DNA of 64,000 bases, from positions 1-64,000 of the forward strand of contig NZ_CP165628.1 in assembly GCF_041200025.1 (NCBI RefSeq), given 5' to 3'. The translations under genes were made by a program, and so were the position numbers. Numbering within the stretch: position 1 is the stretch's first letter; each line of letters opens with the position of its first letter. Under the pieces are notes generated by a model, which had not been told where the DNA came from, did not search any database, and was given only the letters and a program-made list of their open reading frames with translations. The DNA comes from Rouxiella sp. WC2420. Lineage in GTDB: Bacteria; Pseudomonadota; Gammaproteobacteria; Enterobacterales; Enterobacteriaceae. This document shows positions 21,475 to 30,311 of this stretch, piece by piece.

Positions 21475-22812
21475 TTATTTCTGCGCAAGCACAACCTGTT
21501 TAGCCTGCGGCATAGTTTCCAGTTTCATGCGTTTTTCAGGCTGCAAAAGCGTCATGCACAGCATGCTGCAAAACGAAACTGCCGCCGTGGCGGTAAACAT
21601 CGCGCCGTAGCCGTGATACTGCGCCAGATAGCCACTCAGCGTAGGTGCTAATATTGACGCCACGTTAGCAATCGCCAGCGTCATTCCACTGTAGGTGCCG
21701 ACCGATGCCTTCGGAGATACGTCAATCACCACGGACCAATAAACGTTATTAACCAGCGCATTCAGAGCGTTACCCAAGGTCATCAGCAAAATGATTTCAA
21801 ACGGCGAATGTGCGTAAGGGATGAGCACAAAGCAGGTCGCCGTCAGCAGCAGCGTTACCGCCGCAAATACATTGCGTGCCAGCCTGAGATTGCCCGTTTT
21901 GCGCAGCAGGTTATCGGCAATTTTTCCACCGAGCAGTACGGTAATACAGGCACCGCTCCATGGGATCATCGCGACATACCACAGAGAATGCAGATCATAA
22001 TGGAAGGTATCTTGCAGATATTTCGGGCTCCAGGTCACCAAAACAAAAGTCACGTACAGGAAAGAAAAATACCCCAGCGCGTTCAACACGAGCGTGCGGT
22101 TAGCGAAAAATGCCCACCACGGGCGAGCCGGCTCATTGTCCTGAACTTGCACTTCTCCGGTAATTTTTTCCAGCTCTGCGGCACTGACTTTGGGATGCTG
22201 TTGTGGAGTGTTGGTAAACGAACGGGCGAAAATAGTAATAGCTAACAGCGAGAAGATGCCAAGCACGATAAACATGGTGCGCCAGTCATGGGTCAACAGC
22301 AGCAGGCCAACTGCCAGAGGTGCGGTCAGCAGCGCACCCACCTGAGTACTTAACAGCCCAATGCTGAGAGAAAATCCCCTTTCTTTTCGCGGTGCCCAGT
22401 GGGCGATGGTTTTATTCATCAGGGCATAAGCCGGGCCTTCCGAGAAGCCGAACATAATGCGCAACACGGCGAAACCCATAATCGCCGAGCCGCTGAACAT
22501 GGCTATGCCTAGCTCTCCCGCCCAGGCAGTCGCGATTTCCAGCAGTGACCACAGCACGCCAGCGATTAACCAGACTTTTTTGGTTCCGATTCTGTCAGCC
22601 AAAAATCCGCCACACAGCGATCCGAAAAGATAGCCGTAGCCGAAATAGCCGAGCACAGCGCCAAGCTGCATTTTTGTCAGATGAAATTCTGTCGAGATAT
22701 CATTGGCCGCAAAGGAGAGCGCGCCGCGATCGATATAGTTAATTAGCGCGATAAAGAAAACCATCGCAAAAATGCGATAACGATAAGTACTTTGAGATTG
22801 TTCGATAGGCAT
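21475..22812 (-). CDS. MFS transporter, sugar-acid type, under a sigma-54 promoter
   Basis: The 445-residue inner-membrane protein has about 12 hydrophobic segments and the anion:cation symporter signatures NYIDRGALSFAA in helix 1, YFGYGYLFGSLCGG in helix 2 with DRIGTKKVW after it, and FGFSEGPAYALMNK in helix 4. The family imports sugar acids such as hexuronates or glucarate; the exact substrate cannot be read from sequence. The ATG has AGGAGG in front. It stands alone between tag and the lateral flagellar locus, and a near-perfect sigma-54 promoter lies 37 bases upstream, which is unusual for this family in enterics. Confidence 0.82.
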   Translation of the reverse strand: MPIEQSQSTYRYRIFAMVFFIALINYIDRGALSFAANDISTEFHLTKMQLGAVLGYFGYGYLFGSLCGGFLADRIGTKKVWLIAGVLWSLLEIATAWAGELGIAMFSGSAIMGFAVLRIMFGFSEGPAYALMNKTIAHWAPRKERGFSLSIGLLSTQVGALLTAPLAVGLLLLTHDWRTMFIVLGIFSLLAITIFARSFTNTPQQHPKVSAAELEKITGEVQVQDNEPARPWWAFFANRTLVLNALGYFSFLYVTFVLVTWSPKYLQDTFHYDLHSLWYVAMIPWSGACITVLLGGKIADNLLRKTGNLRLARNVFAAVTLLLTATCFVLIPYAHSPFEIILLMTLGNALNALVNNVYWSVVIDVSPKASVGTYSGMTLAIANVASILAPTLSGYLAQYHGYGAMFTATAAVSFCSMLCMTLLQPEKRMKLETMPQAKQVVLAQK

Positions 22813-22848
22813 AAATGAGCCTCCTAAGCATGCAAGTCCTTAGAAAGC

Positions 22849-22864
22849 TGCAAGGTTGATGCCA
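22849..22864 (-). promoter_or_regulatory. Sigma-54 promoter of the MFS transporter gene
   Basis: On the minus strand TTGGCAT-CAACC-TTGCA fits the RpoN consensus (TGGCAYR-N4-TTGCW) with exact -24/-12 spacing. Transcription would start near 22838, which leaves a short leader containing the AGGAGG site. Between this site and lafU (22865-23011) there is room for an activator site but I see no clear palindrome. Confidence 0.8.
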
Positions 22865-23011
22865 ATCGAGCAGTAAGCAATGAAAAGGGGTCAAAGAGAT
22901 TGATTAGCCGACCTAATGCGCCATCTACAGGCAATCGCGCTGCTGACATGCGCTGAAATGTGGCATTTAATTTCCCCCAAACTCATTAATTCCTCGCTGT
23001 TGGCCTGAATG

Positions 23012-23929
23012 CTACTTTTTTTGCAGGGTTGAGAGATTAATTGCGGGCTTGCCATAAAACTGATAGAGACTTTCTGAAGCGGTTTTGGTCAATACCAGGA
23101 TTTCAATACGTCGATTTTCAGCTGCCGTCGGATCCTGCGGTTTCAGCAGCATATTGTCGGCCATGGCGCTGACCTGCAAAATTTTGCTCTCGCTAAGTCC
23201 GTTATTGATCAAAGTTTGCTCGGCAGTGACGGCTCGGTCACTGGATAACTTCCAGTTATTATATAAATCCTGATTCTGAAATTTTGTACTGTCGGTATGC
23301 CCGGTGATCACGATTTTGTTGTCCAGATGATTTAGCGTAGGTGCCATTTCTTTTAAAAGGCTTTTAAAAAATGGGCCAAGCAGGGCGCTACTTCGGGAGA
23401 ACATTTCACGGTGTTGGTCGTCCTGAATATTAATTCGCAATCCCTGAGGAACAATTTCGATTTGCAGATTAGCCTGTGCATGGTGTTCAGCGGTTATTTT
23501 AATGATTGCCTGCGATAGTTGCTCCATTTCTTCAGCAGAACGCTCCAGCACACTATCGGTCAGGCGGGTTTTAGGGAAACCCAAGTCGATCAGAGAGTTA
23601 TGCATGTTACTGTCTAAAATCAGCGATTTTTTTTCTTCTTCGGGCGTGCCGGGAGTTTTATATTTTGCTGGTTGAGCATGGGTTACCCAATCGATTACCG
23701 TAAACCCGCGACCATCAAGCAGTTGCGGATTACTGAGGTTTGAAATAATCTCATGGCGATCTTTTTCAGATACCGACGCGACAATCCACAGCACCATAAA
23801 TAGTGCCATCATGGCTAAAGTGAAGTCTGCAAAGGCGACTTTCCACGCCCCACTGTGCGGTCTGGAATGGTGACGAGCTGCTTGGCGCCTGATAATTGTG
23901 GTGTGAATTTGCTTACTTTTGTCATTCAT
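23012..23929 (-). CDS. lafU: Lateral flagellar motor protein LafU (MotB-like)
   Basis: LafU is the stator subunit that anchors the motor to peptidoglycan. The 305-residue product has one transmembrane helix near 30-55 that contains the essential ion-channel aspartate (KVAFADFTLAMMALFMVLW), then a periplasmic linker and an OmpA-like domain (VITGHTDSTKFQN, LSSDRA, ENRRIEI). Its start overlaps the lafT stop by 4 bases (ATGA), so the two are translationally coupled. It is the last gene of the lafA-to-lafU group. Confidence 0.93.
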   Translation of the reverse strand: MNDKSKQIHTTIIRRQAARHHSRPHSGAWKVAFADFTLAMMALFMVLWIVASVSEKDRHEIISNLSNPQLLDGRGFTVIDWVTHAQPAKYKTPGTPEEEKKSLILDSNMHNSLIDLGFPKTRLTDSVLERSAEEMEQLSQAIIKITAEHHAQANLQIEIVPQGLRINIQDDQHREMFSRSSALLGPFFKSLLKEMAPTLNHLDNKIVITGHTDSTKFQNQDLYNNWKLSSDRAVTAEQTLINNGLSESKILQVSAMADNMLLKPQDPTAAENRRIEILVLTKTASESLYQFYGKPAINLSTLQKK

Positions 23930-24792
23930 TTTAATGGGTCCGACATTTCAGAAACCCAGCTATCGAGCTTGGCAAAAGTTGGCTTACAGTCCAGTGGCAG
24001 CATCTTGCGGCCGGCATCAACAGCCAGCAGATTAGGCTTGCCGGCTAAATGATTTACCAACACCATGCGCACGCACTCAAAAAAAGCGATCGTTTTCTTG
24101 GTTCGTTGTTCCATGGCGTTGGCCATCGGGTCCATAAAGCAATAGCAGATGAAAACGCCAAGAAAGGTGCCGACCAGTGCAGCCGCGACTTTGATCCCAA
24201 CCAAAATTATTGAGCCGTCAATGGACTGCATAGTAATAATGATGCCCAATACGGCGGCGCAAATACCAAATCCCGGCATTGCTTCGCCAGTACGCTGTAA
24301 TGATCGAGAAGGGGTAAGCAGTTCATCCTCGACTGCCATCAGCTCCTGCTCCAGAATGCCTTCAAGCTCGTGTTGATTAATTTTCCCCATTGCCATTAAG
24401 CGAAAATTATCTGAAATAAAGGTGACCAGCGATTCTTGTTTCAGAATTAACGGATACTTCTGGAAAAGTGTGCTGTCGTTGGGGATCTCAATATGCTCAT
24501 CGAGCATTTTAAGGCCGCCAATTTGTACCAGTTCCAGCAATTCATAAAGCAGCATCAGCAATTGTTTTTGAAAATCTACCGTATATTCATTTTTGCTGAT
24601 TACGCCGATAATTTGTCTTAATATTTCTCTTAATACATAGCGTGAGTTGGCCAGGATCATTGCACCTACTCCCGAACCCAAGATAATGAGGATTTCACCG
24701 GGCTGCCAGAACGAAATAAGATGACCGCCAGACATGATGAATCCGCCCATCACACACAGCATGATAGTAAAAATTCCGAATATTTTTTGCAT
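23926..24792 (-). CDS. lafT: Lateral flagellar motor protein LafT (MotA-like)
   Basis: LafT is the four-helix stator subunit that pairs with LafU and couples ion flow to rotation. The 288-residue product has hydrophobic segments near 1-25, 30-50, 170-195 and 205-225, and the MotA-type cytoplasmic loop. The PGFGICAAVLGIIITM segment holds the conserved proline and glycine of the third helix. The start codon lies 2 bases after the lafS stop. The resemblance is to the proton-driven MotA class, but ion choice is not certain from sequence. Confidence 0.93.
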   Translation of the reverse strand: MQKIFGIFTIMLCVMGGFIMSGGHLISFWQPGEILIILGSGVGAMILANSRYVLREILRQIIGVISKNEYTVDFQKQLLMLLYELLELVQIGGLKMLDEHIEIPNDSTLFQKYPLILKQESLVTFISDNFRLMAMGKINQHELEGILEQELMAVEDELLTPSRSLQRTGEAMPGFGICAAVLGIIITMQSIDGSIILVGIKVAAALVGTFLGVFICYCFMDPMANAMEQRTKKTIAFFECVRMVLVNHLAGKPNLLAVDAGRKMLPLDCKPTFAKLDSWVSEMSDPLK

Positions 24793-24794
24793 GA

Positions 24795-25493
24795 TTAGTG
24801 TTCGTTCCTATAAAAAAACTTTATTTTCTCAGTGATAATTTTATTAATCTGGCAGATGCGGGCTTCTGTCAGATCGAGTGTCAGTGCAATCTCTTTCAGG
24901 CTCAGATCATGTTGGTAATACAGGGCCAAGATTATTTGCTCACGTTTTTCTAGCGTGGCGAGAGCATGTTTCATACTGTCAGTATTAATTAACTGATCTT
25001 CCGGTCCCTGACTGATTAACGCGTCCGCTTCTGTACCTAGAGTCAGCAACTCATCCAGGCTTTGCATATTTTTAGCACTTTCCAACAGCAAGTATTGTTG
25101 ATATTCCTCCATACCAAGGCCCAGTGACTGGGTAATTTCCTCTGCAAAAGGCTCTCGGCCAAGCTTGCGGCTCAAAGCGCGCACTGCATCGTTAATCCTG
25201 TGCGTTTTTTGTCGCAACCCTCGAGGCCGCCAATCTTTATTACGAAGCTCATCCAGAATGGCGCCGCGAATTCGCAGTTTTGCATAGCCGCCAAAGCGTT
25301 CATCTGGTTTCCCGTAACGCCTTATCGCCTCAAGCAAACCGATCAGGGCTATTTGCTCGATGTCATGGATATCCAGTATCGTGCTCGCCTGAAAGGCCAA
25401 CTGTTTTACGATGCGTTTAACCAATGGCACATAAGCCAGCAGTATCTGGCTCTCTTCCTTTTCTGTAAGGTCACTGTGTCGAGCCAGATCCAT
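24795..25493 (-). CDS. lafS: Lateral flagellar sigma factor LafS (sigma-28 family)
   Basis: LafS is the FliA-type sigma factor for late lateral flagellar genes, and it is expected to be held inactive by LfgM. The 232-residue product has region 2 (LLAYVPLVKRIVKQLAFQ, DIEQIALIGLLEAIRRYGKPDERFGGYA, the core-binding and -10 recognition part), region 3 (KTHRINDAVRALSRKLGREP) and region 4 with the -35 recognition helix (LSLKEIALTLDLTEARICQINKII). Its own sigma factor in the locus is a mark of lateral systems. Confidence 0.94.
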   Translation of the reverse strand: MDLARHSDLTEKEESQILLAYVPLVKRIVKQLAFQASTILDIHDIEQIALIGLLEAIRRYGKPDERFGGYAKLRIRGAILDELRNKDWRPRGLRQKTHRINDAVRALSRKLGREPFAEEITQSLGLGMEEYQQYLLLESAKNMQSLDELLTLGTEADALISQGPEDQLINTDSMKHALATLEKREQIILALYYQHDLSLKEIALTLDLTEARICQINKIITEKIKFFYRNEH

Positions 25494-25503
25494 AATATTA
25501 ACT

Positions 25504-25962
25504 TTATTGGTAAACTATTTTGCTGATAATGACGTTGTCAAAAGGCATAGTAATATCGAGAGTAGTAAAGTCTCGTTCATAGGCCGCCATCATTTTTTTC
25601 CGTAGTTCCGGAATAGATAAATCATGAATTGTTTTAAAATCTAGATTAGACAATAAATCTACCGTCGAACTTCGCACAGCCGGTAATAAAGCAATGGTGC
25701 GATTCATGTTTGCTTCAGAATCAGTCGATAAAGCCAATTCAAGCAATAAATATATTTCGCGCCCTTCGCTGCTCTGAAGAGTAATAATAATGTTCTTAAC
25801 TTCGACAAAATGAATATCTTTTTGTCCTTTATGATTTACTTTTGTTAAGTTTGCTTGGTCGTTTTGTAAGATTAATGGATTTACATAGGTAATTAAAATA
25901 TCAGCCACAATTGCTGCCAATAGGGCAGAAAATAAAATTATTAAAATCTTTTTAATATTCAT
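25504..25962 (-). CDS. lafF: Lateral flagellar protein LafF (FliL-like)
   Basis: FliL-type proteins sit around the stator in the inner membrane. The 152-residue product has a single N-terminal transmembrane helix (ILIILFSALLAAIVADILITYV), followed by a periplasmic domain with REIYLLLELALSTDSEAN and the FliL-like C-terminal VIISKIVYQ. Sequence is diverged, so the assignment also rests on its place between lafE and lafS, which matches the Flag-2 order. Confidence 0.85.
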   Translation of the reverse strand: MNIKKILIILFSALLAAIVADILITYVNPLILQNDQANLTKVNHKGQKDIHFVEVKNIIITLQSSEGREIYLLLELALSTDSEANMNRTIALLPAVRSSTVDLLSNLDFKTIHDLSIPELRKKMMAAYERDFTTLDITMPFDNVIISKIVYQ

Positions 25963-25971
25963 TAAATACTC

Positions 25972-27048
25972 TTAGATAGTCATGAGAATGCTGCCATCCG
26001 TATCACTGACGTGTTCATCGCCTTTGATTCGTCGGGCAACGAAAATATCGTCGGTTGGTAAATGAGGTTGCTGCTGCCGGGACTGCTGCTGCATTTGCTG
26101 CTGTTGCGGGCTGTGAGATGAAACTTGCACGTTGACCTGAACATTGGGTTGCAGCAGATTTTGCCGTAATTCATTGCTCACTGACTGCAAGGCGCGATAC
26201 ACGTCTGGCTGGCCGGCATTGATTTGTACAGTCAATTTTCCCGCCTCAAGATGCAGGGAAATATCGATTTTTCCCATCTCGGCCGGATCGAGCCGAATCA
26301 TGGCGTGTTGAACTTTGCCCTCAAGCTGCATTTGCAGTTTTTCTCCCAAAGCGCTGCTCAACTGCTGCGCCCATCGGTCGTTATTACCTTGCAACTTTAA
26401 CGTCGATTCTGTCGTGGTAGTTGGCGACGGCACCAAGCTCGGGCCGGTTCCAGCGATCGGATTCAGACCTATTAACGGCGCTGGAGTCGCGGGTGAAGGC
26501 GGCCGTTCAACACGTTCACTTTTAATCAGCAGAGGAAATATCGCGCTCGTATCGGCGTTTACACCTGTTGTTTTAGCATCAGGTAAGATCAGCGCCTGCT
26601 GAGCAAGTGACGGGACTTTGGGAAAGCCTGTTGTCACCTCATTCGCCGAAATTGACTGAGATACCGCTGTTGGTGGAGGGCCTGGCGGTACGGACTTTTC
26701 CTCTGACGGTGGTGATGCCGGAACCACTGGCGCTGTCCCCTGTGGTGGTGCTAGTGGCAGCGGCAGATTTGTCAGCTGGAGTAAGGAGTCCATCCACTGC
26801 TGATTAAGGTCATCTTCGGAAACCGTTTTTTGCGATTTTTCCTGCGGCGATGAGGTGTGTGGAAACACTTCTTCCTGCTCGGAGGTAACGTTAGCGGTAA
26901 TAAACTGCACAACAAAGGGTATTACCGCCCCTTTAGCTTCGGCGGTGAAAGCCAAAGCAGCCGCAATCGGCGGTGCTGGCTGTGTTTGCGATACAGGCGA
27001 AGCGGTCACGGCAGCAGGAATCGTCGTGGAAAGGGGCATTTCAAGCAT
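25972..27048 (-). CDS. lafE: Lateral hook-length control protein LafE (FliK-like)
   Basis: LafE is the secreted ruler that sets hook length and triggers the switch of export specificity. The product has about 358 residues. It is Pro/Ala/Ser-rich up to residue 240, as in FliK, and the C-terminal domain contains ALGEKLQMQLEGKVQHAMIRLDPAEMGKIDI followed by a Gln-rich tail. That DPxxMGxI pattern is diagnostic of the FliK C-terminus. The ATG at 27048 overlaps the lafD stop by 8 bases; other in-frame starts at 27054, 27090 and 27093 are possible. Confidence 0.9.
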   Translation of the reverse strand: MLEMPLSTTIPAAVTASPVSQTQPAPPIAAALAFTAEAKGAVIPFVVQFITANVTSEQEEVFPHTSSPQEKSQKTVSEDDLNQQWMDSLLQLTNLPLPLAPPQGTAPVVPASPPSEEKSVPPGPPPTAVSQSISANEVTTGFPKVPSLAQQALILPDAKTTGVNADTSAIFPLLIKSERVERPPSPATPAPLIGLNPIAGTGPSLVPSPTTTTESTLKLQGNNDRWAQQLSSALGEKLQMQLEGKVQHAMIRLDPAEMGKIDISLHLEAGKLTVQINAGQPDVYRALQSVSNELRQNLLQPNVQVNVQVSSHSPQQQQMQQQSRQQQPHLPTDDIFVARRIKGDEHVSDTDGSILMTI

Positions 27049-27346
27049 CCTCATCGGCTGAAACCAAGGAGTAGGCGTTGAGGCCTTCATCAATACAGCA
27101 GTGCATTTTCATCGTGGCATCAAGCCGTTGGCTGAGTTTTTTAAAATCTTGCAGCAGGCTTTCAAACGCCGCATACAGCTTACCCAGCGCCAGCTTGCTT
27201 TCATGGGTTAGCACACGTTGGCCCAGGCTCGGCAATAACTGCATGATGGCGATATTGATCTGCTCAATATCTTCCAGCCGCTCGATAGCTGGCCGCCGTT
27301 GCAACTGTTCGATGCGTTGCCGGATTAAGGTAATGTCATTCTTCAT
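27041..27346 (-). CDS. lafD: Lateral flagellar chaperone LafD (FliT-like)
   Basis: This is a small helical protein of 101 residues encoded directly after the FliS-like chaperone, in the place of FliT. It is mostly polar helix (ITLIRQRIEQLQRRPAI, FESLLQDFKKLSQRLDATMK) with no membrane segment. FliT-type proteins protect the cap protein before export. Similarity is weak, as is usual for FliT, so position is the main evidence. It overlaps lafC by 11 bases and lafE by 8. Confidence 0.75.
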   Translation of the reverse strand: MKNDITLIRQRIEQLQRRPAIERLEDIEQINIAIMQLLPSLGQRVLTHESKLALGKLYAAFESLLQDFKKLSQRLDATMKMHCCIDEGLNAYSLVSADEDA

Positions 27347-27731
27347 GGCTGCCCATCTGCTCCCATCCGAGCTTGATGTTGTCTAAAATGGCGATAACCT
27401 CGTCCAATTGCTCGACATCAAGGTTGTGGCTGGCGTCATAAAGTCGATAGACCGAATAGTCGTAGAGTCCGGCCAGATTAAGCGCCAGTTCACCGCCTTT
27501 TTCATAGTCCAGCGCGCTGGTCAATCCATTGAGAATATCAATGCATTTGTTGATGCTTTGTGCCTTGCGCTCAAAGCGTTTTGCCAGAATATGGCTACGG
27601 GCGCGCATCAGTTCGTCCATCAGGCCACTGAACAACATCAATACCAGCTGATGCGGCGTTGCCGATGCCACCTGCATCGCCAGCACGGATTCTTGATACA
27701 GCGCCACGCCTTGTTCTGAATTACCGTACAT
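27336..27731 (-). CDS. lafC: Lateral flagellin chaperone LafC (FliS-like)
   Basis: FliS-type chaperones bind the C-terminus of flagellin and keep it unpolymerised before export. The 131-residue product has the family start (ALYQESVLAMQVASATPHQLVLMLFSGLMDELMRARSHI) and the middle IDILNGLTSALDYEKGGELALNLAGLYDYSVYRL. Both are FliS hallmarks. It lies directly after lafB, 16 bases from its stop. Confidence 0.92.
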   Translation of the reverse strand: MYGNSEQGVALYQESVLAMQVASATPHQLVLMLFSGLMDELMRARSHILAKRFERKAQSINKCIDILNGLTSALDYEKGGELALNLAGLYDYSVYRLYDASHNLDVEQLDEVIAILDNIKLGWEQMGSHEE

Positions 27732-27747
27732 TGCTACCTCGTCATCG

Positions 27748-29046
27748 TTACTGGATAAGACCCAACATGCCGAGCGTGTCGTTCATCTTGCCCATCACTG
27801 TTTGCAGCTGAGTAAACTGGGCGAGATAGCGGTCGTATGAGGCCTGATAGCGGTTATCTATCGCCTCTTTTTGCTTCACGCTGGCTCTTCCCTGATGGTC
27901 GAGAGTGTCCTGACGCTGTTTGAACATCCCAGTGTTTTTGTTCAGATAGGCATCCAGCGACTGATCGAGTTTTTTAACTAAGCCGTCCTTGCCGTTAAAC
28001 AAAGTGGTCAGAGCTTTTGGGTCCAGCTTCAGCGCGCTGTCCAGCTTGCTGCTGTCGAGAGTGAGATGACCGGTTTTGTCCGCGCTGAGACCAAATTGCG
28101 AAATATTTTTGCCGCCGATCGTAGTGCGCAGTAGGCTTTTTAGATTTCTATCCAGCGAGGCAATCGACGCATCGCCGGCGAAAACGCCACGTTGTGTGGT
28201 TTTTGAGCCAATCGCCGTGCTCGCGCCCATTGAATCCAGCATTTTGTTGTAGGCATCGACTAATTTTTGTAGCTGCGCGGTGGTGTCTTTATTGCTGGTC
28301 GCGACCTGAATATGCAAGGGCTTGGCACCCGAGACCTGCGCCTTGTTTAATTCAACAGTGACGCCATCGACCAGATTCTCAATTTTGTTGTTGTCGCTCT
28401 CGACATCGCGCCCGTTGAAACGAATCACGGCGTTTTGCGCGTTGGAAACCGTCGTTTGTTTTACACCCGACGGTAATCCGCTGAGTGAAAGCGCATTTTT
28501 CTTGCCGCTATTATCGCTGCTAAGCATTAACGACACTTTGCCATTGGCCCTGATCAATGAGGCAGTGATTGCGGGAGCGTCTTTGCCACCGGCATTAATG
28601 GTTTTTTGCAGTTCAGCCAGGCTGTTCTGTTTAGACAAATCGATTTTCAGCGTTTTACCGTCGACGGTTAAACTCAAGGTACCTTTGGCCGCTTTGACTG
28701 CGGCATCATCCAGCCCGGAGAGTTCGATTTGCTGTGCAGTGGCAAGCTGTTTTACCGTGATGTCATAGTTGCCCTTCGCGGCCGTAGAGTTGGCGGTCAC
28801 GGTGGCGATATGCTCTTCGCTAGTTGTAACGGAATTTTGTAGAACACCGTTTTCATCACGGTTTAGAGATTTGAGCGAAGAGCGGAAATGGCCCATTTCA
28901 CCTGAAATCGCGGTCAGTGCTTTTTGCTGCGCGTCCTGTGAGCGTTTTTCTCTGGCCAGCTGATCGTCGAGCCTTTTTACATCCAGGCCGGCCAACTTTG
29001 TCACCTGGCCCTGCGGGTCAATACTGCCTGTATCGAACATAGTCAA
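27748..29046 (-). CDS. lafB: Lateral flagellar cap protein LafB (FliD-like)
   Basis: LafB forms the cap that folds flagellin at the filament tip. The 432-residue product has the FliD N-terminus (GSIDPQGQVTKLAGLDVKRLDDQLAREKRSQ pattern), the middle NAQNAVIRFNGRDVESDNNKIENLVDGVTVELNKA, and the C-terminal FliD segment (YQASYDRYLAQFTQLQTVMGKMN). It begins its own transcription unit: a sigma-54 promoter lies about 50 bases upstream and the lafA terminator precedes it. lafC-D-E-F-S-T-U probably follow on the same transcript. Confidence 0.94.
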   Translation of the reverse strand: MTMFDTGSIDPQGQVTKLAGLDVKRLDDQLAREKRSQDAQQKALTAISGEMGHFRSSLKSLNRDENGVLQNSVTTSEEHIATVTANSTAAKGNYDITVKQLATAQQIELSGLDDAAVKAAKGTLSLTVDGKTLKIDLSKQNSLAELQKTINAGGKDAPAITASLIRANGKVSLMLSSDNSGKKNALSLSGLPSGVKQTTVSNAQNAVIRFNGRDVESDNNKIENLVDGVTVELNKAQVSGAKPLHIQVATSNKDTTAQLQKLVDAYNKMLDSMGASTAIGSKTTQRGVFAGDASIASLDRNLKSLLRTTIGGKNISQFGLSADKTGHLTLDSSKLDSALKLDPKALTTLFNGKDGLVKKLDQSLDAYLNKNTGMFKQRQDTLDHQGRASVKQKEAIDNRYQASYDRYLAQFTQLQTVMGKMNDTLGMLGLIQ

Positions 29047-29093
29047 TCTCCCGGTTATTGGCGCTGCCTGCGGTATTATCTGCGAGGGTCTTT

Positions 29094-29109
29094 TGCAAGG
29101 GGCATGCCA
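29094..29109 (-). promoter_or_regulatory. Sigma-54 promoter of lafB
   Basis: On the minus strand CTGGCAT-GCCCC-TTGCAA matches the RpoN consensus with exact spacing. Transcription would start near 29083, 37 bases before the lafB ATG, and a GGGAG ribosome site follows. LafK is the likely activator because it is the only sigma-54 activator in the locus. Confidence 0.82.
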
Positions 29110-29194
29110 GTTATTTAATTGTTTATTTTTAATGGCTTATGGATTGGAGAGGAAGGTGGGTTTCCGCGTTTTCAAGCGCGGCGGAAGCTGATGT

Positions 29195-29227
29195 CATTAA
29201 TAAAAACACCGCCCGCAGGCGGTGTTT
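29195..29227 (-). terminator. Rho-independent terminator of lafA
   Basis: A perfect 10-bp stem, AAACACCGCC (29204-29213) with GGCGGTGTTT (29218-29227), has a 4-base loop. On the minus strand it is followed by a U-rich tract (bases 29195-29203). It lies 17 bases after the lafA stop and separates lafA from lafB. Confidence 0.9.
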
Positions 29228-29244
29228 ATCAGCTCAGTCAAAGA

Positions 29245-30294
29245 TTATTGCTGCATCAGGCCCATGACCATCTGCGACATATTGTTAGACTGTTTCAGCA
29301 TCGCCATGCTGGTCTGTGACAGCATCTGCTGGCGAGACATATTGGAAGCTTCAGTGGAGTAATCAACGTCACGAATGTTACCGAGCGCCTGATTGGTGTT
29401 GTCTTGCATGGTGCTGAGGTTCGCTGCGGTATGACCCAGGCGGTTGATGTTAGCGCCAAGTTTTGAACGAATAGTGGTAACTTTTTCCATCGCCGCGCTG
29501 AGTTTAGTCATCGCGTCTTGAGCGGTTGCTGCGAAATCACCTTTCACGGCCGCTACAGAACTTGCACCGGTGCCTGATGCTGGAGTTCCGCCCTTGGCTA
29601 CGGACAGGTCGAGCTTGGCCAACGCTGTAATCATGCCCTGCAAACCATCGGGACCCGCCAAAGAATCGGAAATATTCACATTCAGCGTTTCGCCGGTGCT
29701 GTCGCCAATCTGGAAGTTCATACCGTTAGCATCAACCAGTTTGCCGCCGGCAGTGGCATCTTTTGCTGCAACGCCTAATACCGCAGGTTTGGCTGGCGTT
29801 ACTATATTACCACTTGCATCTAATTTAGCAGGAACCGCTGCTACCGCTTTTACTTCAGCAGAACCCGAAGCCGCAGCAGACATCAGCTTTTCGCCGCCGA
29901 AGCTGGTATTGCTCATAATATTGTTCAGCTCGCCGTTCAATTCTTTGAATTCGGATTGCATCGCATCATGATCCTGCTGGGTGTTAGTGGCGTTGGCAGA
30001 CTGGGTTGCCAGGTCTTTCATGCGGTCCATGATGTTGTTCAACTCACCAAAACCGCCTTCTGCGGTTTGCAGCATCGCAGTCGCGTCGCTGATATTACGT
30101 TTGGCCACTGACATGCCGCTAACCTGGCTTTGCAGGCGGCTGGCAATCTGCAGGCCTGCTGCGTCATCGGCTGAAGTATTGATGCGTTTGCCCGTGCCCA
30201 GACGCTGCATTGAAGTGGTCAGCAGGCTGTTAGCCTTGTTCAACGCGTTGTTGGCAGACATTGAAGAAGCGTTCGTGAAAATTGATAAAGCCAT
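29245..30294 (-). CDS. lafA: Lateral flagellin LafA
   Basis: LafA is the filament subunit. The 349-residue product has the conserved flagellin N-terminus (SIFTNASSMSANNALNKA, LGTGKRINTSADDAAGLQIA) and C-terminus (GHTAANLSTMQDNTNQALG, RDVDYSTEASNMSRQQML). The middle (about 140-240) is Ala/Lys/Gly-rich and variable, exposed on the filament surface and a likely target for the nearby glycosyltransferase and methylase. The single flagellin gene has its own terminator. An 8-bp hairpin lies just before the ribosome site. I could not find a clear sigma-28 promoter. Confidence 0.96.
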   Translation of the reverse strand: MALSIFTNASSMSANNALNKANSLLTTSMQRLGTGKRINTSADDAAGLQIASRLQSQVSGMSVAKRNISDATAMLQTAEGGFGELNNIMDRMKDLATQSANATNTQQDHDAMQSEFKELNGELNNIMSNTSFGGEKLMSAAASGSAEVKAVAAVPAKLDASGNIVTPAKPAVLGVAAKDATAGGKLVDANGMNFQIGDSTGETLNVNISDSLAGPDGLQGMITALAKLDLSVAKGGTPASGTGASSVAAVKGDFAATAQDAMTKLSAAMEKVTTIRSKLGANINRLGHTAANLSTMQDNTNQALGNIRDVDYSTEASNMSRQQMLSQTSMAMLKQSNNMSQMVMGLMQQ

Positions 30295-30311
30295 GAGGAT
30301 AATCTCCTGAT

